Shown: positions 50,451 through 58,869 of the stretch, one piece after another
How the letters are laid out: each line of letters starts with the position of its first letter
How positions within the stretch are numbered: position 1 is the first letter of the stretch
DNA from: Sphingomonas bacterium
Lineage (GTDB): Bacteria > Pseudomonadota > Alphaproteobacteria > Sphingomonadales > Sphingomonadaceae
Direction of reading: 5' to 3'
Length of the DNA: 64,000 nt
NCBI RefSeq assembly: GCF_028289855.1
Contig: NZ_JAQGKZ010000080.1
Span: 62,001-126,000, forward strand
The notes under the pieces: generated by a model
Databases searched by the model: none
Told to the model about the DNA's origin: nothing
The model's input: the letters and a program-made list of their open reading frames with translations, nothing else
Made by a program: the position numbers and the translations under genes

Positions 50451-51928
50451 AGCGTCACCCCGCGCTTCCAGATTGCGATCTCGCGCTCGCCGTTACGCTC
50501 GGCGGCGGTCTCTTCGCCCGATACGATGCTGCAAATTCGATCGAGCAACGCGTCGGTGGTAGCGTCGAACCCGTCGTCTAGGACGCGGCCAGCGTCGAAA
50601 TCGATCCAGCCCGGTTTACGCGCGGCGAGGTCGCTGTTCGACGAAATCTTGACCGTCGGCACTGGGAAACCGAGCGGCGTGCCGCGTCCGGTCGTAAACA
50701 GGATGACGGTCGCGCCGGCCGCCGCCAGCGCGGTCGACGACACCGCGTCGTTCCCCGGTGCTTCGAGCAAGGTCAGCCCGTCGGCCGTCGCGCGTTCACC
50801 GTATCCGATCACGTCGGCGAGCGCCGCACGGCCAGCCTTTTGCACCGCGCCGAGCGACTTCTCCTCGAGCGTCGTGATACCCCCGGCGATGTTGCCGGGG
50901 GACGGATTCTCCGACACCGGCTCGCCGTGGTCGAGGAAATATTGCTTGAATCCGTTGACCACCCCGACCAGCCGATCGAACACCCGCTCATTCGCAGCGC
51001 GGTGCATCAACAGGCCTTCGGCCCCGAACAGCTCGGGGATTTCGGTCAGGATCACGCGGCCGTTGCCAGCGGTAACGCGGTCGCTGACTCGCCCGACTAG
51101 CGGGTTGGCGGTCAGCCCCGACAGCCCATCCGACCCGCCGCATTTGACCCCGACGACCAGCGAATCGAGCCCGACCGTCGTCCGCTCGCACACCGCGTTG
51201 GCGGCGAGTTCGGCGACCAGCGCGCAGCCTTCTTCGACCTCATCGCCGCTCGCCTGAGCGGTCAGCGTGCGGATCGCCGGGCGCCGCCACGCGGGGATTT
51301 CGGCGAGCAGTGCCGCGATCTGGTTGTTCTCGCATCCCAGCCCGACGATCAGCACGCCACCGGCATTAGGGTGGCAAGCGAGCGACGCGAGGATCGCGCG
51401 CGTCCCCGCAAGGTCGAGCCCGAGCTGCGAACAACCGTGCGGGTGGGTGAAGGCGTGGACACCGTCGACTACATCGCTGAGCGCCACGGCTGATCGCACC
51501 GCGATCCGCTCGGCCGTGCGCGCGACGCAGCCGACCGTGGGCAATATCCAGATTTCGTTGCGCGTCCCGACCCTGCCATCGGCACGGCGATATCCCTGGA
51601 ATGTCGCGTTGCCAGGTGCGACGGTTGCCGCAATATCCGCCCCGCCCTCAAACGCATAGTCGGCCTGCCCGCTTAGCGCGGTCGCCAGGTTGTGGCCGTG
51701 GACGTGCTCGCCGATGGCAATGGCGCGCGTCGCATGGCCGATCGGCGAACCGTATTTGATGACATCCTGCCCCGTCGCGACGTCGCGCATCGCCACTTTG
51801 TGGCCACGCGCCACGTCACCGCGCATCATGATCGATGCGCCATCAACGACTACCGCGTCGCCCGCGCGCGCGTCGTCGACCAACGTCGCGACAGTGTCGC
51901 TTCGGTCGATTCGCAACGCCCTAATCAT
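50447..51928 (-). CDS. uxaA: Altronate dehydratase
   Basis: A 493-residue altronate/galactarate dehydratase-type enzyme that converts D-altronate to 2-keto-3-deoxygluconate. The N-terminal SAF-like domain (HKVAMRDVATGQDVIKYGSPIG) and the C-terminal catalytic domain (FQGYRRADGRVGTRNEIWIL, THPHGCSQLG, GLGCENNQ, KCGGSDGLSGLTANPLVG) are complete. The start at 51928 has GAGG six bases upstream; an in-frame ATG at 51961 falls inside operator B and is rejected. It is divergent from the lacI gene with the operator between. Mannonate dehydratase (UxuA) is not in the window. Confidence 0.92.
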   Translation of the reverse strand: MIRALRIDRSDTVATLVDDARAGDAVVVDGASIMMRGDVARGHKVAMRDVATGQDVIKYGSPIGHATRAIAIGEHVHGHNLATALSGQADYAFEGGADIAATVAPGNATFQGYRRADGRVGTRNEIWILPTVGCVARTAERIAVRSAVALSDVVDGVHAFTHPHGCSQLGLDLAGTRAILASLACHPNAGGVLIVGLGCENNQIAALLAEIPAWRRPAIRTLTAQASGDEVEEGCALVAELAANAVCERTTVGLDSLVVGVKCGGSDGLSGLTANPLVGRVSDRVTAGNGRVILTEIPELFGAEGLLMHRAANERVFDRLVGVVNGFKQYFLDHGEPVSENPSPGNIAGGITTLEEKSLGAVQKAGRAALADVIGYGERATADGLTLLEAPGNDAVSSTALAAAGATVILFTTGRGTPLGFPVPTVKISSNSDLAARKPGWIDFDAGRVLDDGFDATTDALLDRICSIVSGEETAAERNGEREIAIWKRGVTL

Positions 51929-51946
51929 CCGTGCCTCGACAACAGT

Positions 51947-51960
51947 GGTAACCGGTGTCA
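51947..51960. promoter_or_regulatory. LacI-type operator, site B, between uxaA and lacI
   Basis: GGTAACCGGTGTCA, perfect right half-site and 4 of 7 in the left. It lies 19 bases upstream of uxaA and 58 bases before the divergent lacI gene, so it may repress both. Confidence 0.75.
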
Positions 51961-52017
51961 TGCTATGCCTCAACGCGTATTCGCCTGCAAGGCTAGCAGC
52001 GCGGCGAGGGGGTCGCT

Positions 52018-53058
52018 ATGCCGTATCCGATGCGCAAGACCGGACAGCCGACGATCAACGATGTCGCCCGCATCGCCGGCGTCTCCAAAAAGACCGTCAG
52101 CCGCGTGATCAACCGCTCGCCGCTGCTCAACGACGAAACCCGCAAGCGAGTCGAAGAAGTGATCGGCGGGCTGGGGTATATTCCCAACCCCCAGGCGCGC
52201 GCGCTGGCGCTCCGGCGCAACTTTCTGATCGGGCTGGTCCACGGCAACCCAAACGCGCAAACCGTGATGAATGTCCAGCAGGGCATGCTCGAGGGGTTGC
52301 AGGATACCGAGTTCGAAATGGTCGTGCGCCCGGTCGATCGCGGATCGCCGACGATGCTCGACGGTTTGCGTCATTTCCTCGAACGCCAGCGGCTGTTCGG
52401 CGTACTGCTGATGCCACCCATCAGCGAGAACGATGCGGTCGCCAAATTGTGCGACGATATCGGCTGCCGTTATGTCCGGATGGGGTCGGCGGCGCTCGAC
52501 AAGCCCGACCATATGGTCGCGTCGAACGACCGCGAGGCGGTGCGCGAGGCGACCCAATATCTGATCGCGCAGGGGCATCGCCGAATCGGGCTGATCGCGG
52601 GGCCGCACGGTTTCCGCTCCGCGCTCGAACGGCGGATGGGGTTCGAGGAAGCGCTGGGCGACGCCGGCATTGCACTGCCGCGCAGCATGATCGCCGAAGG
52701 AAATTACCGGTTCGAATCGGGGCTGGCTGCGGCCGATCGGCTGCTCGATCTGGTACCCCGACCGACCGCGATCTTTTCGAGCAACGACGAAATGGCGGCG
52801 GGGGTGATCCACGCCGCGTGCCAGCGTGGGCTGTCGGTGCCGCGCGACCTGTCGGTGATCGGGTTCGACGATACGCCGATCGCCGCGCATATGTGGCCGC
52901 CGTTGACTACGGTGCGCTGGCCGATCGCGTCGATGGCGCGATCCGCCGCACTTAAGCTGATCGCCGGGATCGACGGAGAGGCCGATCCGGTCGAGGAGCC
53001 GTCGTTATTCCTGTCGACGCTGATTCGGCGCGCGTCGGTCGCGCCGCCGTCGGCGTGA
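52018..53058 (+). CDS. LacI-family transcriptional regulator of the uronide locus
   Basis: A 346-residue LacI/GalR regulator. The helix-turn-helix is at about 12-35 (TINDVARIAGVSKKTVSRVI) with the hinge region following (YIPNPQARALA). The periplasmic-binding-like ligand domain follows (LIGLVHGNPNAQ, FSSNDEMAAGVIHA, LSVIGFDDTPIA). It is flanked by operator B upstream and operator C downstream, and four other sites of the same palindrome sit near uronide genes. Likely inducers are hexuronates or 2-keto-3-deoxygluconate. The ATG at 52018 has GAGGGGG six bases upstream. Confidence 0.9.
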   Translation: MPYPMRKTGQPTINDVARIAGVSKKTVSRVINRSPLLNDETRKRVEEVIGGLGYIPNPQARALALRRNFLIGLVHGNPNAQTVMNVQQGMLEGLQDTEFEMVVRPVDRGSPTMLDGLRHFLERQRLFGVLLMPPISENDAVAKLCDDIGCRYVRMGSAALDKPDHMVASNDREAVREATQYLIAQGHRRIGLIAGPHGFRSALERRMGFEEALGDAGIALPRSMIAEGNYRFESGLAAADRLLDLVPRPTAIFSSNDEMAAGVIHAACQRGLSVPRDLSVIGFDDTPIAAHMWPPLTTVRWPIASMARSAALKLIAGIDGEADPVEEPSLFLSTLIRRASVAPPSA

Positions 53059-53076
53059 TAGGGTTGCGCGATCGTT

Positions 53077-53090
53077 TGACACCGGTTACC
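53077..53090. promoter_or_regulatory. LacI-type operator, site C, upstream of uxaC
   Basis: TGACACCGGTTACC; its complement GGTAACCGGTGTCA is identical to site B. It lies 42 bases upstream of uxaC, in the gap after lacI. Confidence 0.78.
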
Positions 53091-53132
53091 TAACTTTGCC
53101 GCGCGAAAGCAGCAGCAGCACGAGGGAGTAGG

Positions 53133-54575
53133 ATGAGCAGGCGCCTGGAATTGCACCCCGATCGCTTGTTTCCGGCCGACCCCGGGACACGGTCGATCGC
53201 GCGCAATCTCTATACGACCGTGGCCGATTTGCCGATCGTCAGCCCGCACGGCCATACCGACCCCGCCTGGTTCGCGACCGACGCCAACTGGACCGACGCG
53301 ACCAGCTTGCTGCTTGCGCCCGACCATTATCTGTATCGGATGTTGTACAGCCAGGGCATCGACCTCGACGCGCTGGCGATCCCGCGCCGCGACGGGACGC
53401 CACCGATCGATCCGCGCGCCGCATGGCGATTGTTCGCGGGTAACTATCACCTGTTCCGCGGCACGCCGTCGCGGCTGTGGCTCGATCATGTCTTTGCTGA
53501 GGTTTTCGGGATCGACGTCGCGCTCGAGGCGGGGACTGCCGATCACTATTTCGATGCGATCGGCGACGCACTGGCGGCCGATGCCTTCCGCCCGCGTGCC
53601 TTGTTCGATCGGGTTAGAATCGACTTCCTCGCCACCACCGAGGGCGCGCAGGACGATCTAACTCATCATCACGCGATCCGGCGCTCGGCTTGGGGCGGGC
53701 GCGTCGTCACCACCTATCGCCCCGACGGCGTGATCGACGTCGAGCACGAAGCGTTTGCACCCGCGATGAAGCGCTTCGCCGAATTGACTGGCGAGGATGT
53801 GTACGAGTGGAAAGGGTATCTGGCCGCGCACCGCAAGCGCCGCGCCGACTTCCGCGCAGCGGGCGCCACCGCGACCGATCACGGCCACCCGACTGCCGTC
53901 ACCGCGAACCTCTCGGCCGACGAGGCCGAGCGGCTGTTCCGCACGATCGTCACCGGGACCTGGGCCCCCGCCGACGCCGAGCTGTTCCGCGCGCAAATGC
54001 TGACCGAGATGGCGGCGATGAGCGTCGAGGACGGGATGGTGATGCAGATTCACCCGGGTAGCTCCCGCAACCACAATGCCGGGCTGTTCGCCAGCCACGG
54101 CCGCGACAAGGGCGCCGATATCCCGACGCGCACCGATTACGTCGATGCGCTCAAGCCGCTGCTCGATCGCTTCGGCAACGAGCGCGATTTGTCGATCATC
54201 CTCTTCACGCTCGACGAATCGACTTATGCGCGCGAACTCGCGCCGCTTGCCGGGCACTATCCGTGCCTCAAGCTCGGCCCTTCGTGGTGGTTCCACGATA
54301 GTCCCGAAGGCATGCGTCGTTTCCGCGAGATGACCACCGAGACCGCGGGGTTCTATAACACGGTCGGGTTCAACGACGACACCCGCGCTTTCCTGTCGAT
54401 CCCCGCGCGGCACGACGTCGCGCGGCGGATCGATTGCAGTTTCCTCGCGCGGCTCATCGCCGAGCATCGGCTGCACGACTGGGAAGCCGCCGAACTCGCG
54501 CAGGAATTGACCAGCGGCCTCGTCCGCCGTGCCTACAAGATCGATGATCCCAAATTTGCCGCCAAGGCGGCCTGA
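53133..54575 (+). CDS. uxaC: Uronate (glucuronate/galacturonate) isomerase
   Basis: A 480-residue amidohydrolase-superfamily isomerase turning D-glucuronate to D-fructuronate and D-galacturonate to D-tagaturonate. Family hallmarks are [12 protein letters not shown] near 33 (metal-site HxH), [35 protein letters not shown] and [19 protein letters not shown]. The length is close to the usual 470. It starts the plus-strand operon uxaC-kduI-kduD-kdgK-esterase, 10 bases before kduI, and is under operator C. Confidence 0.95.
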   Translation: MSRRLELHPDRLFPADPGTRSIARNLYTTVADLPIVSPHGHTDPAWFATDANWTDATSLLLAPDHYLYRMLYSQGIDLDALAIPRRDGTPPIDPRAAWRLFAGNYHLFRGTPSRLWLDHVFAEVFGIDVALEAGTADHYFDAIGDALAADAFRPRALFDRVRIDFLATTEGAQDDLTHHHAIRRSAWGGRVVTTYRPDGVIDVEHEAFAPAMKRFAELTGEDVYEWKGYLAAHRKRRADFRAAGATATDHGHPTAVTANLSADEAERLFRTIVTGTWAPADAELFRAQMLTEMAAMSVEDGMVMQIHPGSSRNHNAGLFASHGRDKGADIPTRTDYVDALKPLLDRFGNERDLSIILFTLDESTYARELAPLAGHYPCLKLGPSWWFHDSPEGMRRFREMTTETAGFYNTVGFNDDTRAFLSIPARHDVARRIDCSFLARLIAEHRLHDWEAAELAQELTSGLVRRAYKIDDPKFAAKAA

Positions 54576-54585
54576 GGAGAGACTG

Positions 54586-55425
54586 ATGTTCGACCGCACC
54601 TATTACGCCACGCATCCCGACATGATGGAGTGCGTCTCCAACGAAGAACTGCGCGACCGTTATCTGGTCCAGGGCCTGTTCCGCGAGGGCGAGTGCGTGC
54701 TCAACTATACGCATGCCGACCGCTTCGTAATCGGCGGGGTCGCGGTGGGCTCGGCCGCGGTGAAGCTCCCCGTGCAGAGCGAACCGCCCTCGGCAGCAGG
54801 TCACCCGTTCCTCGAACGCCGCGAGCTCGCGGCGGTCAATATCGGCAAGACAACCGGCACCGTCACGGTCGATGGCGAAAGCTTCGAGCTCGGCAACAAG
54901 GATTGTCTCTACATCACGATGGGCGCGGTGGATGTCGAATTCTCGGGGACCGGGGCGCGCTTCTACCTCGCCTCCTGCCCGGCGCACCAAGGCTTCAAGA
55001 CGCGCAAGCTCGGCATTGCCGACGCCAACGCGCTCGAACGCGGCAGCCTCGAGGAATCGAACGAGCGTACGATCTATCAGCTCGTCATCCCGGGCATCTG
55101 CGATAGTGCGCAGCTCGTCATGGGGCTGACCGTGCTCAAGCCCGGCAGCGTGTGGAACACGATGCCCCCGCACATCCATGAGCGCCGCAGCGAGATCTAT
55201 TGTTATTTCGAGCTCGACGGCCCGAACGATCGAGTCATGCATTTCATGGGCGAGGGCGAAGCGATGCGGCACATCGTGATGGCCAACGAGGAAGTCGTGA
55301 TCAGCCCGCCCTGGTCGATCCACATGGGGGCTGGGACCAAGGCCTATGCCTTCATCTGGGCGATGGCCGGTGAGAACCAGGACTATACCGACATGAACGT
55401 CCTCGACATCTGCCAGCTCGCCTGA
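54586..55425 (+). CDS. kduI: 4-deoxy-L-threo-5-hexosulose-uronate ketol-isomerase
   Basis: A 279-residue cupin isomerase (5-keto-4-deoxyuronate isomerase) that turns the unsaturated-uronide breakdown product DKI into DKII. Zinc-site pattern: [18 protein letters not shown] and [20 protein letters not shown]. Start 54586 has GAGGAGA; the length matches E. coli KduI (278). It overlaps kduD by one base (TGATG). Its presence implies a lyase-derived substrate. Confidence 0.95.
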   Translation: MFDRTYYATHPDMMECVSNEELRDRYLVQGLFREGECVLNYTHADRFVIGGVAVGSAAVKLPVQSEPPSAAGHPFLERRELAAVNIGKTTGTVTVDGESFELGNKDCLYITMGAVDVEFSGTGARFYLASCPAHQGFKTRKLGIADANALERGSLEESNERTIYQLVIPGICDSAQLVMGLTVLKPGSVWNTMPPHIHERRSEIYCYFELDGPNDRVMHFMGEGEAMRHIVMANEEVVISPPWSIHMGAGTKAYAFIWAMAGENQDYTDMNVLDICQLA

Positions 55426-56180
55426 TGAGCGGGCTGTTCGATCTGTCGGGCAAGATCGCGGTCGTCACCGGCGCCAATACCGGCATAGGCCAGGGCATCG
55501 CGCTGGCGCTGGCTGAGGCGGGCGCGGATATCGCCGCGGTGGGGCGCACGCCCGCCGAGGAAACCATCGCCAAGGTACGCGCGCTGGGCCGCAAGGCGGA
55601 AATTGTGTCGGCCGATCTTTCGACGATCGAACCTGTGCAAAGGGTTGTGGACGAAACCGTGGAAAAGCTCGGCGGGCTCGACATATTGGTCAATAACGCC
55701 GGCATCATCCGCCGCGCCGACGCGGTCGATTTCACCGAGGAGGATTGGGACGCGGTGGTCGACACCAACCTCAAATCGGTGTTCTTCCTGTGCCAGGCGG
55801 CGGGGAAGCACATGATCGCGAATGGTGGGGGCAAGATCATCAACATCGCGTCGATGCTGACCTTTCAGGGCGGGATCCGCGTGCCGAGCTATACCGCGTC
55901 GAAGAGCGGAATCGGCGGGCTTACCAAATTGCTCGCCAACGAATGGGCGAGCAAAGGCATCAACGTCAACGCGATCGCGCCGGGCTATATCTCGACCAAC
56001 AACACGACGGCGCTTCGGGCCGACGAGGGTCGCAACAAGTCGATCCTCGATCGCATCCCGGCGGGGCGCTGGGGCGATGCGAGCGACCTTGGCGGTGCAG
56101 CGGTGTTCCTCGCCAGCCGCGCGTCGGACTATGTCCAGGGCCACATCCTTGCCGTCGATGGCGGGTGGCTCGCGCGATGA
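55425..56180 (+). CDS. kduD: 2-keto-3-deoxygluconate-forming dehydrogenase (SDR)
   Basis: A 251-residue short-chain dehydrogenase reducing DKII to 2-keto-3-deoxygluconate. The NAD-binding GANTGIGQGIALAL is near 17, NNAGI near 90, the catalytic Ser is in INIASMLTFQGG and the Tyr-Lys pair in YTASKSG; APGYISTNNT matches KduD. The kduI neighbour supports the assignment over other SDRs. Its end is followed by a palindromic repeat before kdgK. Confidence 0.92.
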   Translation: MSGLFDLSGKIAVVTGANTGIGQGIALALAEAGADIAAVGRTPAEETIAKVRALGRKAEIVSADLSTIEPVQRVVDETVEKLGGLDILVNNAGIIRRADAVDFTEEDWDAVVDTNLKSVFFLCQAAGKHMIANGGGKIINIASMLTFQGGIRVPSYTASKSGIGGLTKLLANEWASKGINVNAIAPGYISTNNTTALRADEGRNKSILDRIPAGRWGDASDLGGAAVFLASRASDYVQGHILAVDGGWLAR

Positions 56181-56189
56181 CATTTTTAG

Positions 56190-56256
56190 CCGTTCGTGCT
56201 GAGCCTGTCGCAGCACGTGGTTGCAACACGCCCTTCGACAAGCTCAGGGCGAACGG
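56190..56256. repeat. Sphingomonad-type palindromic intergenic repeat before kdgK
   Basis: Imperfect 27-bp inverted arms at 56190-56216 and 56230-56256, with the typical CCCTTCGACAAGCTCAGGGC core (arms differ at a few bases). Elements with this core recur in intergenic regions of many sphingomonads and related bacteria. The right end runs into GGAG, used as the ribosome site of kdgK. Confidence 0.75.
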
Positions 56257-56265
56257 AGAAAGATA

Positions 56266-57273
56266 GTGGGACGTCTTCTCGCCTTCGGAGAGATCATGCT
56301 CCGCTTCTCGCCGCCGGGGCGCGAGTTGCTGATGCAGACGCCGAAGCTAGACATCTGGGTGGCAGGTGCCGAGGCCAACGTCGCGGGTGCGCTGGCGCGG
56401 CTTGGGCACGATGTCGCCTTCGCCAGCGCGGTGCCCGACAACGATCTCGGCCGCGCTGCCATCGCCAACCTGCGCGGCGCGGGCGTGGATACCAATGGCA
56501 TCCAGCTGCGTGGCAACCGCATGGGGCTGTATTTCGTCACGTTGGGCGCCGGGTTGCGCGCGACCGAAGTAATCTACGACCGCGCGCATTCTTCGTTCGC
56601 CGAAACGCCGAGCGAGGCATGGGATTGGGATGTGCTGCTCGCCGACGTCGATCGGCTGCATTTGTCGGGCATCACCCCTGCGCTCGGCCCGGGACCTGCC
56701 GCCAGCGCGATCATGGCGGCAGAAGCGGCGGTGGCACGCGGCATCGCGATCTCTTTCGACGGCAATTGGCGCGGCAAATTGTGGGAACGCTGGGACAGCG
56801 ATCCGCGCGGTATCCTGACCCAGCTCGTCGCGCTGGCCGATTTGTTGTTTGGCAACCATCGCGACATCGCGTTGCTGCTCGGCCGCGATTTTTCGAGCGA
56901 GGGTGAGGATCGCCGACGCGAGGCGGTCGAGGCCGCGTTCGCCGCTTTCCCCAAGCTCCAGACGATCGCCTCGACCGCGAGGGCCGTCGAGCATGTCGAT
57001 CTCCACCGCCTGTCGGCGCGGATCGATATGCGGGGGAGCCACGCGCAGACCGACGAAGTCGTGCTCGCCGGGATCGTCGACCGGATCGGCGGCGGCGACG
57101 CGTTTGCCGCGGGGGTGCTCCACGCGCTTCGCAGCGGTGGCGACATTGCGGAGGCGGCGCGTACCGGGCTCGCGCTCGCCGCGCTCAAGCATTCGCTGCC
57201 GGGCGACGCGTCCCTGTTTCGCCAGGCCGATATAGACGCGTATCTCGCGGGCGGGTTGGATGTCCGGCGCTGA
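56266..57273 (+). CDS. kdgK: 2-keto-3-deoxygluconate kinase
   Basis: A 335-residue PfkB-family sugar kinase. It begins at GTG 56266 (MGRLLAFGEIMLRFSP), with GGAG 7 bases upstream. An in-frame ATG at 56221 lies inside the palindromic repeat and is rejected. Hallmarks: GAEANVAGALARLGHD near 33, SFDGNWRGKLW, and the catalytic DRIGGGDAFAAGVLHAL motif near 280. It yields KDPG; the aldolase that splits KDPG is not in the window. It overlaps the esterase start by 14 bases. Confidence 0.92.
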   Translation: MGRLLAFGEIMLRFSPPGRELLMQTPKLDIWVAGAEANVAGALARLGHDVAFASAVPDNDLGRAAIANLRGAGVDTNGIQLRGNRMGLYFVTLGAGLRATEVIYDRAHSSFAETPSEAWDWDVLLADVDRLHLSGITPALGPGPAASAIMAAEAAVARGIAISFDGNWRGKLWERWDSDPRGILTQLVALADLLFGNHRDIALLLGRDFSSEGEDRRREAVEAAFAAFPKLQTIASTARAVEHVDLHRLSARIDMRGSHAQTDEVVLAGIVDRIGGGDAFAAGVLHALRSGGDIAEAARTGLALAALKHSLPGDASLFRQADIDAYLAGGLDVRR

Positions 57274-58837
57274 TCCGTCACGCCGGTCGTTGATCGGCGG
57301 TATGCTGGCGGCAGGTGCCCTCGTTCCGTTCTCAGCGCGGGCGGCGGATACGTCTTCGCCCCGCCTGATCGGCTGCTCTGCCGGTTTGTTCTCCGGACGC
57401 GCTTATGCCGACGGCGTACTGTCGTATCGCGGCATTCGCTACGGCCGCGCCGAGCGGTTTTGCGCGCCGGTGGCATTTTCCTATGGCGGCGAGCTGCACC
57501 GCGCGGAGAGTTTCGGACCGGTCTGCCCGCAATCGGGCGATCGCTACGGCCCGCAGAGCGAGGACTGCCTCTACCTCAACATCTGGACCCGTGCGCCGGA
57601 GCGGGCTGGCAAGCGGCCGGTCATGCTTTACATCCATGGCGGCGCCTATTCGGGCGGCAGCGTCACCGACCCGCTGAATGACGGCCATGTGCTGGCGGCG
57701 CGCGGCGATGTCGTCGTGGTTACCGTCAATCATCGCCTCAACGCGTTCGGCTACCTCTATCTCGCGCGGCTCGACCCGCGATTTGCCGACAGCGGCAATG
57801 CCGGCCAACTCGATCTGATTCTCGCGCTCAAATGGGTGCGCGACAATATCGCGGCGTTCGGCGGCGACCCGGCGCGCGTGATGGTGTTCGGCCAGTCGGG
57901 CGGCGGCGCCAAGATCGCGACGATGATGGGGATGCCCGCCGCCAAGGGGTTGTTCCACCGCGCTGCCACGATGAGCGGGCAGCAAGTCACCGCGAGCGGC
58001 CCGATGAACGCCACCGCACGGACGCGAGCCTATCTGGCCAAGCTCGGCATCAGCGACAAGGACTTGTCGCCGCTGCTGACGATGCCGATCGAGAAACTGG
58101 TCGCCGCGCTCGATGCGACCGATCCGATCCTTGGCGGCGGGGTCTATTTCGGACCGGTGCTCGACATGAAGTGGCTGGTCCGCCACCCGTTCTGGCCCGA
58201 CGCTAATCCCCAGGGGCTGGCGATCCCGATGATCCTTGGCAACATGCATGACGAAACCCGCGCATTCATCTCGCCCGATTCGGACAAGGTGAAGGGGTTG
58301 AGCTGGGACAATCTCGCCGACCGCATGGCGCCCGAGCTTCGCATCGACGTCCTGCCCGACTGGGTGGTCGGCGAGTACCGTAAACAATTCCCCACATGGT
58401 CGCCGACCGACGTCTTCTATGCCGCCACGACCGCGGGGCGAAGCTGGCGTGGGCAAGTGATCGAGGCCGAGGCGCGCGCCAAGGCCGGCGCGCCGGCCTG
58501 GGTCTACCAGGTCGATTTCACCTCGCGCACCGACCCGCGCCGCGGCGCGTTCCACACGATGGATATTCCCTTGGTGTTCGGCACGATCGGCGCGCCGGGG
58601 TCGCAGACCGGGACGGGGATCGACGCTCAGGCGTCGTCGAAGGCGATGCAGGACAGCTTCGTCGCGTTCGCCGCGACCGGCAACCCGAACGATGCCGGGC
58701 TGGCCGCCTGGCCCAGATACGATCTGGCCAGGCGCGCGACGATGATCTTCGATGTCGCCAGCCGCGTCGAGAACGACCCCCGCCGCTGGCAGCGCGAATT
58801 GTTCGCGCGGATTCCCTACATCCAGCCGGGAACGTGA
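57260..58837 (+). CDS. Carboxylesterase type B, Tat-like signal
   Basis: A 525-residue alpha/beta-hydrolase of the para-nitrobenzyl-esterase type. It has a twin-arginine-like leader (SRRSLIGGMLAAG), EDCLYLNIW, an oxyanion-hole motif YIHGGAYSGG, the nucleophile Ser at about 213 in FGQSGGGAK, an acidic residue in the HDETRAF loop and the His in GAFHTMDIPLVFG. It is the last gene of the uxaC operon and likely removes acyl or methyl esters from uronide substrates in the periplasm. It ends at a strong hairpin. Confidence 0.85.
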   Translation: MSGADPSRRSLIGGMLAAGALVPFSARAADTSSPRLIGCSAGLFSGRAYADGVLSYRGIRYGRAERFCAPVAFSYGGELHRAESFGPVCPQSGDRYGPQSEDCLYLNIWTRAPERAGKRPVMLYIHGGAYSGGSVTDPLNDGHVLAARGDVVVVTVNHRLNAFGYLYLARLDPRFADSGNAGQLDLILALKWVRDNIAAFGGDPARVMVFGQSGGGAKIATMMGMPAAKGLFHRAATMSGQQVTASGPMNATARTRAYLAKLGISDKDLSPLLTMPIEKLVAALDATDPILGGGVYFGPVLDMKWLVRHPFWPDANPQGLAIPMILGNMHDETRAFISPDSDKVKGLSWDNLADRMAPELRIDVLPDWVVGEYRKQFPTWSPTDVFYAATTAGRSWRGQVIEAEARAKAGAPAWVYQVDFTSRTDPRRGAFHTMDIPLVFGTIGAPGSQTGTGIDAQASSKAMQDSFVAFAATGNPNDAGLAAWPRYDLARRATMIFDVASRVENDPRRWQRELFARIPYIQPGT

Positions 58838-58862
58838 GGCGCGGCCCGCAAGCAGGCCGCGC
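58837..58862. terminator. Bidirectional terminator hairpin between esterase and TonB receptor genes
   Basis: Perfect 9-bp stem GGCGCGGCC / GGCCGCGCC with an 8-base loop, between the stop codons of two convergent genes. The following T-rich tract is weak (GATTCCTT on plus), so termination strength is uncertain. Confidence 0.7.
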
Positions 58863-58869
58863 CGATTCC

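Noticed and set aside
51929-51961. Upstream ATG (51961) as the uxaA start
   Set aside because: It lies inside operator B and lacks a ribosome site; ATG 51928 has GAGG at the right distance.
56221-56265. ATG 56221 as the kdgK start
   Set aside because: Lies within the palindromic repeat; GTG 56266 follows a GGAG site and begins the conserved family start.
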